DNA of 64,000 nt from Selaginella tamariscina (lineage: Eukaryota > Streptophyta > Lycopodiopsida > Selaginellales > Selaginellaceae). The notes beneath the pieces were generated by a model. That model was not told the DNA's origin and searched no databases. It saw only the letters and a program-made list of their open reading frames with translations. Position 1 is the first letter of the stretch; each line of letters begins with the position of its first letter. The translations under genes were made by a program, and so were the position numbers. Below are positions 1 to 11,400 of this stretch, in pieces. The stretch is from contig PUQB01000600.1 in NCBI GenBank assembly GCA_003024785.1, positions 1 to 64,000 of the forward strand. Reading direction: 5' to 3'.

Positions 1-1801
1 TTGGAGTGTGATCATGCTGCTGTCACTTCCTTATTAAAACGGAAGAATTTAGTGGGTCGCGTAGCCAGATGGGCATTACGTCTCCAGGTATATAACTTTA
101 AGGTGGTGCACAGGCCTGGGCGAACAATGGTGGATGCGGATGCACTTTCTCGAGCACCCCTCTCCGATTCCACTTTGCCTGCTCATGCAGTAGCTGCAGC
201 ATTCGGTTTGATACAAGCCCCTCAGGTATTCGATGCCGACTTACCATCCTTGGAACAGTGGCAGGATGCTCAAAAACATGAACCATGGACGAGGCAATTA
301 CGCGATGCGTTTGCAATCCGTCTTCCGAACCTCGGTTTCGACAATATCATGCTCAGTTTCGACTTCAGGATGGTTTATTGTATTTTATTGGGACAAATCC
401 AGAGGACAGATGGCGTTTGGCTGTACCCTCTACATATGTTCCACACCTTCTTCGAGCATATCATGATTCACCTATTGTTGGAGGTCATCTTGGTCACCAA
501 CGAGTGTTGGAGAAGCTGCGCCGATCATTTTATTGGCCAGCATGCGTGGTGATGTGATCAGGTATATTCAAAGTTGTCCCACTTGTCAAACTCGGAATTC
601 CTCTACGACTCGGGCCATGGGGGTGTTGGAATCCATCAATGTCTCTCGCCCTTTTGAGTTAATTGCAGTGGATTTAATGGGACCTTTTCCACGTTCTTCT
701 CAAGGTAACCAGTACATCATTGTTGTATCCGATTATTTAACTCGATGGGTGGAGGTTGGTGCTCTTCCGGATGCAACTGCCATGTCAACAGCTTTGTTTC
801 TGTTCGATAATGTGGTTTTGCAGCATTCTTGTCCAGAGCGGATGTTATCAGACAATGGCCCCGCTTTCATTGCAGAGGTATTCCGAGTGTTGTGTGAGAG
901 GTTAGGGGTAAAACATTCATTTGCCTCTCCGTATCATCCACAAACTGATGGTTTGGTGGAGCGATTGAATCGGACCTTCAAGGGTATGATCTCGAAGTAT
1001 GTGAACTTCAATCACACGGACTGGGATTGGTATTTGCGATGTTTGAGATTTGCTTATGTAACAGGCATTCAGAGTTCGATTGGTATCTCTCCATTCAAGG
1101 CATTGTATGGATATGATCCTAAGTTGCCTAGTGAATTGGGGTTATCATCGAATCTGCCACGTGCCGAGGATGCAAAGATGTGGGCTCGACATTTGGATGC
1201 TGTTTTGCCTCTTCTGCGTGCAGAGTCTGCTGAACATCTTGGTCGAGCTCAAATGCGGCAGCAATCTTCTTACAATGCACGACATCAAATTCCACCAGAT
1301 TTTGCTGACGGTGACTTAGTCCTGGTACGTTTTCCCAAGCTGACTGCACCTGGGCTTGCAACTGGTTTATTACACAAGTGGCTTGGTCCCTACCGAGTAC
1401 TCCGAAAGGTTGGTCCTCAGGTATATCAAGTAAGTTGGTGGGATCTCATGAGGTTGAGATAGTTCACGTGGTTCGAATGAAACGGTTTGTCGTTCGAGAC
1501 TCGTTGAGTACATTTGGTCATACCTTAGATGGCCCAGCTCACACGGATCCAGGACCATCAGATCCATCACCATCTACACAGCCGCAGAGGGGAGGATAGT
1601 GTAAGATACTGTATATTAGTAACGTACCGTATATACGCATGTGTATATACGCACATGCGTAGTGACACATGGGTGGTGATCTGGCCCCCATGTGTCAGCG
1701 CCACGTGTCGCATGTGTGCCACGTGGCAGGAGACCTCCTGTATATAAGCAGGGTTTTTGTAAACTAAATATCAGATTTTCATTAATATATCTGCTCTTTC
1801 A
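1..1801 (+). mobile_element. Ty3/gypsy LTR retrotransposon, 3' part, cut by the window edge
   Basis: Fossil retroelement entering from the left edge. In order: the end of an RNase H domain (about 1-170, ending in the ADALSRAP motif), an integrase with an HHCC zinc-binding part (about 470-600) and DDE core (about 640-1000, with the TDG.VERLN motif), a GPY-like region near 1370-1430, a purine-rich tract just before 1600, and a 3' LTR. This domain order is that of Ty3/gypsy. The visible part is fairly well kept, with only about two breaks, so the insertion is probably not very old. The 5' half and 5' LTR lie outside the window. It is inserted at the border of the AT-rich repeat family described from 1802. 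Confidence 0.93.
1600..1801 (+). repeat. 3' LTR of the Ty3/gypsy element
   Basis: A 202-bp LTR starting TGTAAGATAC directly after a purine-rich tract and ending ..CTTTCA. A TATA box (TATATAAG) lies near 1740. The end was placed where the sequence becomes homologous to the repeat copy at 8770-8840. The five bases after it (GATAA, 1802-1806) are the predicted target-site duplicate, which can be checked against the unseen 5' end. Confidence 0.75.
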
Positions 1802-4800
1802 GATAATCATTATTAATATATTATATTAATACACATGCCCACCTTCCGTGGCTTGACCAATTTACTTTTCAATGCATTTTTTTAAATAAGTAAAGTTTAT
1901 TATATATGAAGTTTTTAATTTGGTTTCCTTATACATAATATTGGAAGTAAATTTTTTTAAATAAAGGTGTCTTGGATGATAATTTTAACTTCATGTTTTA
2001 ATGTGCATATTGAGATTGTAACATGAATTATAAAAACATTTTATAATATAATATTACAAGTAATAAACATATATTTTACTTTACTCATTAGAGTTGTTCA
2101 TATTGAGAGTGTAATATAGAGTTATTTATATATAAATAATAGTTCTAGTAAGTAAATATTGATTATTTTTGAAGATTGTCCATGAATTTGAAAATGATTA
2201 TTAAAATGTTAAATAAATTAAGAATTATGTTTTATTAAAGAGAATGTGGGAGTTAAATAATGTTAAATTGATATTTGGCAATAACACTTTAATTCATATG
2301 AATTTCTTTATAATGATTTTATACTTAATTGTAAAAGTGTCATTTTCATTCTTAAAAGTGTCATGTTATGTAAGCATGTTCAGAGGGTATATATTTTTTA
2401 AGAAAATCGTGATAGCATCCTCCATAATATTAAGCGTATGTGGGGATATATAAAATGATTAACGAAGTAATCTGTGTATAACTTTCATTTTTGTATTTAA
2501 AGTGTTAAAATTGATATTTTATTTTTGCCTCTTGCTATTTAAAATATCTTACTTTTTTTAATTGTAAGTCTTTACATATGTTCATTTGTAATTTCTTTTC
2601 TTTTCTTTATAACATGTTTACTTACATATTAATCAACATACATTTTTTGGCTTTTATATATAGATGCTTTTTTCTTTAATCTTTTATTTATTTAAACGTC
2701 ACCCCCAGTCAGCTCGAATAATTTTTCTAGAGTACTGCCGCACGTCAGTGTTCCCTATACACTGGCCCTTTATAATATACAGGAAAAGAGCCCTGTTTTC
2801 GATGGGAATTGTTTAGGGCTTTAGAGATTATTCATTTTTTACTTTAACCTATATTTATTAAGAAAATATAAAAAATGAACGGTTGGATGTTTAACTATCG
2901 AATGTGCTTTTATACTTCAGAATATGCTTCTCTAAATTTCAATTTAAAATTTGAGGGCTCATAGAAAATCTCGAAGATAAGAGCGACGGTGGCGCAGCAT
3001 GGTACACTCATTAAGTAAAAGGTCGATGGAGAAGAGAGAGCCCTGTATAGCATAAATACACTCGTTAAACTCAATGTTTTATATATATACATAGAGAGAG
3101 AGAGATAGGTAGGTGTGTATTTATTTCATTATATATGATTTAAAATAGTTATTAATATAGTAATGATTTAAAATGATTGTTAAATAAGATTTAGCATGGC
3201 TCGTTGATAACATATAAACTTAATGTTAAATGTTGAGATAATTATAAAAATAAGAGTGACCTATTTTTAAATATTATTGAGATATTTTAATATATATATT
3301 TTAAACTTTAGTAAAGTTTTTTTACATTGTTATAAGATTCGATTTTGCTAGCTAACTGTATCATTGTGTTTGATTACTTTGTTATAAAGCAAGGCATGTT
3401 TTCTTATTTAATTCAATTATGCAGTTATGTTACCAATTGTGCATATTGCTTCTTTAAAATAGATGATTTATTATTAGTGTCAATTCTAAATTATTTATTA
3501 CAATAAAGAAGATAATTACATATTCTTATAACATTTGAATTATAAATTTATTGTAATACATAATCATAAAGATGTGAAGTTTACTTTAAAAAAATTTGTG
3601 AACAAAATAAATACATAAACGTGATTGTCGAAATTATTTAAATAAAATTAGTGATTAACAACACATATTTTTGGTGTAAATATATTGAACGTCTCGATAA
3701 AAATCCAAGTTTAATAAAAAATGTATCCTACCTTATAAATATGTATTTGAATCGTGAATAGGATGAGCTCACAAAGTATATGGGAAATAGTATGTACATG
3801 AAGAAATATGTCCTAATTAATAGATATTTATAATATTTTAATTTTTTTTATTACAGACAGGAGCTTCCCCTGAGTTGTTTAGTTACTCACGAGGAACTAA
3901 AAGGTAAATTATATATAACTATTTCTTTTTATAAGACAAATGCATTTTCTTTTAAATTTATACAAAAACAATGGTATTATTTTTTGCAGATAATAAATTT
4001 AAATTATTAAGAATCACATCAACCCATAATAAAACAGATTGAATAAAATATTTAAGAATATCTCGTTAACTTAAGAATTTTAAATTGGCTTAACACTTGT
4101 ATAGAACTTATACACATTATTTATCTTGTAAAACAGACAATAAAGTCCAAATTAATGCACTATGTTTTATTTGAATAAGAATTTATTATTATTAAATTTA
4201 CTAATTTAAAAAATGCCAAACAAGTGGGTGTTGAATTAAACAATATAATTTAGAAGTTTACATTAATATTAAAACCACACATATGTCCATGTAAGAGAGA
4301 GAATGCACTCAATACATACATGTATTATATACATGAATCAATAAATGCATATACATGTCATTAAGTAGCACCTTTATATAACATAATATGCCTCACATTT
4401 TACATGTTCACGTCATTAGATATTTATTGTATGTTAAAAGTGTTTTAAATGAAATTTTTGTTATTTTTTAAAAAAAATTAAATTATATGGTCCATATATA
4501 TTAAGTTACCTACATTGTTTACGTAGTTTTAAATGTAATTTATTTAAGTTTGTTTATTGTGGAGTTATTAGTTGGACTTTAAGTATTTATTTATATTTAA
4601 ATATTACTTAAAATGATAATTGTAAAAAAAGTTTTTTATTCTACATATTAAAGATTTAATGACTACTTAATCTTTAAAAATAATGACAAATCATTATTGA
4701 TATTTATGTGTCAATACAAGTGATTGATATATATATATATACACACACACACATACATACTTACCATCAAAGCAATTGGTTCTAATAATCTTGCTTATGC

Positions 4801-4890
4801 AAAATAATATGTAAATAGTTAATAAACTTTATTTTGTTACATTTTAAAATCACCAGTATTACTCTTAAATATTATAAATTCGGTAGTTGT
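1802..4890 (+). repeat. Interspersed AT-rich repeat, copy A
   Basis: No gene is recognised here. The sequence is alignable by eye over long stretches to copy B (8190-11400) and, inverted, to copy C (14765-16270). Shared landmarks are the CTTGACC..CAATGCATTTTTTAAAT block at 1850-1890, the ATGTGGGAGTT block at 2244, and the CATCAAAGCAATTGG block near 4768. A 70-codon reading frame at 2244-2453 has a counterpart in copy C, but copy B is broken there. The family is unknown. I see no terminal repeats or transposase. Confidence 0.6.
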
Positions 4891-6792
4891 GGTCTATACC
4901 AGAGAATATGCAACCAAAAGATTCCCAGTGCAAAAATTGGGTCAGCTTTCTTTGTCTTATTGAATTAATATCTATATATGTGTATGTGTATATATATCTT
5001 TATGTGTGTATGTATATATCTATGTATGTATGTATGTATCTATATGTGTGTGTGTGTATACACACACCATAGATACATAATCAAGAGAATGCACTTCATA
5101 GAATAATTGTATTTTATAAGGGTATTATAGCTAAGTATTTAATATATTTTATAAATTTATATTAATATTAAATGATTCTAACGATCCTTAGAAATGTTTA
5201 TTGGGATTAGATGAACTAGTATAGTGCATTAATTTAAAATTTAGTATTAGTTGCAGAACATATATATTAACGTAATTACATTGTTAATTAGTAGGATATT
5301 CTTGGAGAATCTTCCAAGTTTGATGTTATATAACATTACACGTGTATGCTACATATAGTAATACTATTAATGAACAAGCAAAATTTATCTCACTTATATT
5401 ATAATAGTTACATATAATTATTACACACAGGACAAGTTATAATAAATAAAGCATTTAAAACACGAGACAACCAATTAATTTTAAATATTTTTTGCTATGC
5501 ATATAACACAACAATGATTTTTCAGTATTAAATAAATAATTATATATAAATTGACCTTGAGTCAAATTTACCATTACTCGATATTATACTATATATGTGT
5601 GTGTGTGTGTCTAAATTCTCCAAGTAAATTCAAATTGATCTTGACTTAAATTTATCATTAATCAGCTTAATAATACACACCTGTAATATTGTACCATTAC
5701 ACCAATAAATGATATACATACATACATATATATAAATTATAGAGGGTCACTTTTCCTAATTATAATTATAATTTATTCTATATAAAATATCTTTAAACAT
5801 AAAAATGTGTGTATATCATATAAAATGACATTACTAACCCATAGGTCAAACTTATCAAAACTTTAAACATTATTTAAATAATGAATGTGATTTTATTTTC
5901 CTTTAATTTATCTAATTCATGGGGCATTCATTTAGCTCATTTAAATTCATTATGACATTGGATATTGATTTAATTCTTTTAATTTCGTTTATTTAAGTTA
6001 AATTAATGTAATTTTTATAATAGTTCAATAGAAATAGCTAAATACTATTGTCAAAAGTCATACCAAATAAGTTAAAAGTTAAACATAGTATAAATAACTT
6101 GATTCACACAGCATGTTTTATGTTTAAAACAAATGTAAATAAGTATTAAAAAACAAATGTAAATAAGTATAATTAGGACATTTTTCCCTGTGCACACCAG
6201 TTAAAGTTTCTGGAAATTTTTAACTTCACATGCGAGTGCGAGAAACATAGACAACTTAAAAACTTATATAAGGTGCATATAAGTAATATATAAAGATGGA
6301 ATGAACCGCATACGAGTGTGTGGTGTGTGTGTGTGTGAGAGAGAGAGAATAATTACTATAATAAAATTAATGATAATTAATCGCTTCACTTCATCCATTA
6401 TGCTTCATCACCGGCTAAACATATACACAACACATTCATATCAAACTGTTTTAATCATTGATAATAAACTTACATACAGAGATATTACCATAAATAAAAA
6501 GCAATTCTCCTCTCCAATAATGATTCGTGACTTACACACACACATACCAACTATATATATTATGTATTGTGTATATATCAGGCTTATAGTACAAATATTA
6601 AATATAGTACAGAAATGTTTGTGAATCAATCTTCTTGACGCTCGTGTGTGTATAGCTATGTGTATATGATACATGCCAATATATCCATATGTTGCGTCTT
6701 TATGTACCTGTCTGTGTGTATACATGTTGTATATGTGGGATGTATGTATGTTTGTACATGACATGTATGTTTTAGAATATAGGATATATATA

Positions 6793-6850
<58 letters not shown>

Positions 6851-7220
6851 CTGTATAAACTCTTTTTCTCTCTCTTAATGTAATGCGTGCAAATACATAT
6901 ATGTGTATGCATTTATGTATTTAACTTGATTCTCTGTATATATTTTTATATAAATTGAAATAATGCAGATGGATATATCTATTTAGTATAAAGAATATAC
7001 TTCCTAAATTAATATACACAAACAGTATAAATTAACAAATAATTAATAGTTTAATACACGTTCTTTTAAATAAGTCAAACAACATCGCATAGCGTATTAA
7101 ACAAACTCTTCTTGCTACCAAGATCATAAATTAATTAGGTTTTCTAAAACATAAGATTACATATCACACTTGAACTTCATGCAAAATCGTAAATAATTAT
7201 AAAATAAGAATTACAATTAA
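4890..7220. other. AT-rich spacer with microsatellites
   Basis: No gene seen. It holds short (TG)n, (TATG)n, (TA)n and (GA)n runs, including a (TA)n(GA)n tract at about 6785-6852. The part at 6460-6690 (AAACTTACATACAGAGATATTACCAT onward) is repeated directly at 10680-10880, so the repeat family also reaches into this stretch. Confidence 0.5.
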
Positions 7221-7221
7221 C

Positions 7222-7552
7222 ATAATTAATTCTATATTGCAATATATATATATATATATTATTCTAATATTTATTTAAAAGACATCTTTTTTAAAATCAA
7301 AATGTAATGAAGTTCAGCTATTTACCGTACCGGAGGGCCGAAACGAAGCTGAGAGGACTATTATTACGTGGATGAGCTGGATTGGAGAGGTCAGTTGTGG
7401 TAATTTACGTGTCCACGTAGTTATTAAAAATAAATAGGAAATTCAATTAACTCCATATTGCAATATTAAAAAATTCTTTTATTTATAAATTTATTTAATA
7501 AACACCTCTTTTAAAATTAAAATATAATGAAGTGAGCTATTTACCGTACAGG
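7222..7552 (+). repeat. Two-copy tandem repeat of about 220 bp
   Basis: The block 7222-7335 is followed by a diverged copy at 7440-7552. Both run from a TATTGCAATAT motif through TAATGAAGT..AGCTATTTACCGTACNGGA. The second copy leads straight into the LOG-like fragment, so this is probably the 5' flank of the captured gene, duplicated. Confidence 0.6.
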
Positions 7553-7559
7553 AAATGGA

Positions 7560-8116
7560 TGAAGGGGTTGTACGGAATAAATGCCTTAAAAACCGAGCTT
7601 AGCTGTAGTGGCAAGAAGACTCAAGCTGTGCTGAAATTAGGCGTAAAATGGTAATGTGTGTGAGTATACAAAAGATTTGCATATCTTCATTCGATATCGT
7701 TTTTTTGTGTGTGTTGTGTCTCTACCTGGTTTCCTCATTCTTCATTCTTTTGTCTACATTAATTTATACAGCATGTCAAGTGGGTGTGTTCATCATACAC
7801 ATATACACATTGTGTGTTGTGTGGTCTCTCTCCTATAGAGAGAGATGTACTTGCTAATTTGCAGCTGAGGAGGCAGATAGACCTGGTTTACGGAGGCGGA
7901 ATGTGGCTTGATGGGACTGATTGCAGGTTGTGGACATTGAACATGCGTGTGCTTATGTGTATTGACAGGGTAATACCGAAAGCTCTGATGCCACACGAGT
8001 GTATTGATTTTTCAGGAAAGACAGTTGGGGATGTGAAGGTTGTATCTATTGCATCAGAGGGAGGCGGAAATGGCATGTCATGCTGAAGCTTTTATCGGCC
8101 CCCAGGTGTGTGGAGA
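7560..8116 (+). pseudogene. LOG-like cytokinin riboside 5'-monophosphate phosphoribohydrolase, broken 5' fragment (copy B1)
   Basis: LOG enzymes release active cytokinin base from the nucleotide. Recognisable pieces in order: a degenerate exon 1 near 7600-7655 (SGKK), an exon with QIDLVYGGG near 7874-7905 followed by a scrambled GLMGLIA part, VIPKALMPHE near 7970-8000, and [11 protein letters not shown] near 8014-8046, then AFI at the end. In LOG proteins these lie in the order CVFCGSS..LVYGGG..GLMG..VIPKALMP..GETVGEV..MHQRK..AFIALPGG. The fragment stops at the AFI..P exon end followed by GTGTGTGG. The exon with the catalytic PGGxGTxxE motif is not present. The intron between MPHE and SGKT is shortened relative to the copy at 16.4 kb. 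Frames are broken several times, so it cannot make enzyme. Confidence 0.85.
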
Positions 8117-8194
8117 GAGATTTGTGTTTGTGTGCGAGAGAGAGAACGGTTTCCATATATAGAACAGGAGCTGCTTATTTTCTTAGTTCAGCAT

Positions 8195-8404
8195 AATATG
8201 TAAGGTATTTAGTGTCAAATAATCATTAGTATAATAATATATTAATATAATAATATATAATGACCAATCTACCCTCCAATGCATTTTTTAAATCAAATAA
8301 ACTTTATTATATATAAAGTTTTTAATTTACAATTTTCTTTTACACAATATTAAGAGTAAATTTTCAGCAGGTCGAGGTGTTTTAAATTAGAATTTTAACT
8401 TTAT
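8195..8404 (+). repeat. Copy of the LOG-flanking AT repeat, duplicated together with LOG fragment B1
   Basis: This is the same sequence that follows the LOG piece at 8760-8960 and precedes the inverted piece at 16.2 kb (TAATCATTAGTATAATAATA..CCAATGCATTTTT..AACTTTATT). It breaks off at 8404/8405, where LOG intron sequence (CATCATACACATATACACATG, also at 7790-7812) starts again. That junction marks a tandem duplication of about 0.6 kb. Confidence 0.65.
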
Positions 8405-8672
8405 TCATCATACACATATACACATGCTCTCTCTCTCTCTCTCTCGCGGTGCACGAAGGCGGTTGTCGTCTTACAGGGTACGTCTTGTTTTATGTATATA
8501 TACCGGTTGTGGACATTGATAGGGTAACAGAAAGCTCTGCGTGGTTCCAGGAGTTAATTGATTTTTAAATGTCAGGAAACACAGTTGGGGATGTGAAGGC
8601 TGTATCTGATATGCATCAAAGGAAGGTGGAGATGGCACGTGAGGCTGAAGCTTTTATCGGCCTCCCCGTGTG
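8405..8672 (+). pseudogene. LOG-like fragment, second tandem copy (copy B2)
   Basis: The piece starts inside the LOG intron (CATCATACACATATACACATG) and then a (CT)n run. It carries the GCGGTGCACGAAGGCGGTTGTCG segment (AVHEGGCRV of LOG), a damaged VIPKAL segment near 8525, and [19 protein letters not shown] near 8580-8640, ending with AFIGLP at 8665 followed by a (GT)n run. MHQRK is a LOG signature next to the active site. The exon with PGGxGTxxE is missing here too. Several small deletions break the frame. Confidence 0.85.
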
Positions 8673-11400
8673 TGTGTGTGTGTGAAAAAGAGAGAGGTGT
8701 GTGTGAGAGAGAACAGTTCCATATACAAACAAGAGCTCATTTTCTTAATATGTAGTATAATTATATATATTATATATATAGTATCAAATAATCATTAATA
8801 TAATAATATATTATATTAGTACACATGCGCACCTTTTGTGGGCTTGACCACTCCAATGCATTTTTGAATAAGTAAACTTTATTTATATAGAGTTTTCAAT
8901 TTAAGATTTGTTTATACATAATATTTGGAGTAAATTTACGATGGTGTTTCAATAAAAGTGATGATTCTTATATATTAACTATTTCTAAAGATCACTTTTT
9001 AGACTTAAGTAAATTGAGAATTGTGTATTGTTAAATGGGATGTGAGAGTTGAACGGTATTAAATTAATCCTTGGCAATAACACTTTAGTTTTTATAAATA
9101 AATTTTTTTAGTTTACATGAATAGTTTTTTATTAATAAATTCATAAAAACTAAAGTATTATTGCTAAGGATAACCATTATATGAAATTTAATAACACGAT
9201 AGTTAAATAGAATTTAGGATAATTGTTGAATATAGTAACAATTTAAGATAGTTTTTAAAGAAGATTTAGAATGGCTCGTTAGTACCACTCGTAAATGATA
9301 GATAAATTTATTATATAAAATTGATGTTAAATGTTGAGATAATTATAAAAATAAGAGTGACCTACTTTTATTCATGATAATATTTATGTATTCTAAATAT
9401 TATTAAGATATTTTAATATATATATTTTAAACTTGAGTAAGGCCTTTTTGCATTGTCTCTTGTTATAAAATTTGATTACATTAGTTAATTGCACTATTGT
9501 GTTTAATTACTTCATTATAGAATAAGACATTTCTTATTATTTATTATTTAATTATGCAATTGCATTATCAATTATTTATTAATTAATATATATAATATTT
9601 TTTTAAGACAAATAATTTTATTATTTTGTGTCAATTCTAAGTTATTTTATTAGGATGAAGATTGAAAGGGTCTGCATATTTTTATAATATCTGAATTAAG
9701 AATTTATTATGATTAAAGAAATGTGAAGTTTACTTTAAAAAATCTTATAAACAAAACAAATACAATATGTTATTAATTTTAAATTTTATTTAAAAAATTC
9801 ATTAATTATTCGAGAATCACATTTGATTCATTGTGTACCTGTTGAACATCTCGATGGAAATTCAAATTTATTAAAAAATGCAACTATTTTAAAATATATA
9901 TATTTTAATTGTGAATGTGATAATTCCACAAAGTATATGAGAAATTAATTTGTAACATTTAAGAGTAATACTAGTGGTTCTAAAATATAAATAAAATAAA
10001 ATTTATTAATTATTCACATATTTTTTTTGCACAAATAAAATTATTAGAACTAATTATTTTGATGGTAAATATAAATATATAGATGTTAATCACTCATTCA
10101 TAAGACAATCATCTCGTGAATACCAAGTTTATAAATTAATATTATAATGAACTTTTTTTATAATTACCATTTGAAGTAACTATTTAAATATAAATAAACA
10201 CTCAAAGTACAACCAAATAGCTCCATTTTTATTAACAATAAATAAACTAAATAAATTTCATTTAAAAATGCAAACAACGTAGGCAACTTAATATATTGGA
10301 CCATATCATTTTTAAAACTTAAAAAATTAGCAAAAATTTCATTTAGAATACTTTTAACATATAATAAATTTCTAATGACATGAACACAAAATTTGAGGTT
10401 CTATGATGTAATATATATATAAAGGTGCTTGAATCAAGCTATTTTAGGTTATATATTAACACATACATCCATGTAAGAGAGAGAATACACTGAATATGTA
10501 CATGTATTATCAAATGCATATACATGTCAATAAATGGTTTTTAATATTAATACAAACTTCTAAATTATATTATTAGTTCAAAACCCACTTGTTTAACATT
10601 TTTAAATTACTAAATTTTAATAATAATAAATACTTATTCAAATGAAACATAGTGCTTTATAGTTTTAATAATTAATAATTAAACTTACATACAGAGATAT
10701 TACCATACATAAAAAGGCACTCTCCAATAATTAGTCGTGACTTACACGCACAACTATATTATATTATGTATTGTGTATATATCAAACTTATAGTACAAAT
10801 ATACAGAAGTGAATTTCAAAAGACAATCTTCTTAACACTTGTGTGTGTATAGCTATGTGTATATGTATACATGCCAATATAATGTATTCATACATATCAT
10901 GTACAATATACATATATCCCACATATAGAACATGGATACACACAGACAGGTACATAAAGACGCAACATATAGAAACTTATTACATTTAGAACCCTCAAAT
11001 TTTCAGTGTTTATTTCATTAGAAATTTGTTGTATGTTAAAAGTGTTTTATTATTACAAGTCATTCATCTAAATGAAATTTCTGTTAATATTTTAAGTTTT
11101 ATAAATATATGATCCATATATATTAAATTCCCTAAGTTGCCTACGTTGTTTAATCAGTTTTAAATTTAAATTTATTTTGGTTTGTTTATTATAGAAATGG
11201 AGCCGTTGGTTAGACTTTGAATATTTATCTATATTCAATTAGTTACTTAAAATGATAGTTGTAGAAAAGTTTGTTATTATATATACAGATTAAAATTCAA
11301 TGACTATTTAATCTTTAAAAATAATGATAAATTACTAGTTTAATCGTTATTATTTTGATTTTAATCTACATTAGTAGCAAATCCTCCAAAAGAGTCACCG
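8673..11400 (+). repeat. Interspersed AT-rich repeat, copy B, with an internal palindrome
   Basis: No gene seen. The first part (8760-9950) follows copy A and the inverted copy C. From about 9960 to 10420 the sequence is the reverse complement of copy A's end, while about 10990-11380 is the same segment in direct orientation. Copy B therefore carries two opposed versions of one block, separated by about 0.6 kb. The block 10680-10880 repeats 6460-6690. A 27-31-bp foldback lies at 9066-9171. Confidence 0.55.
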
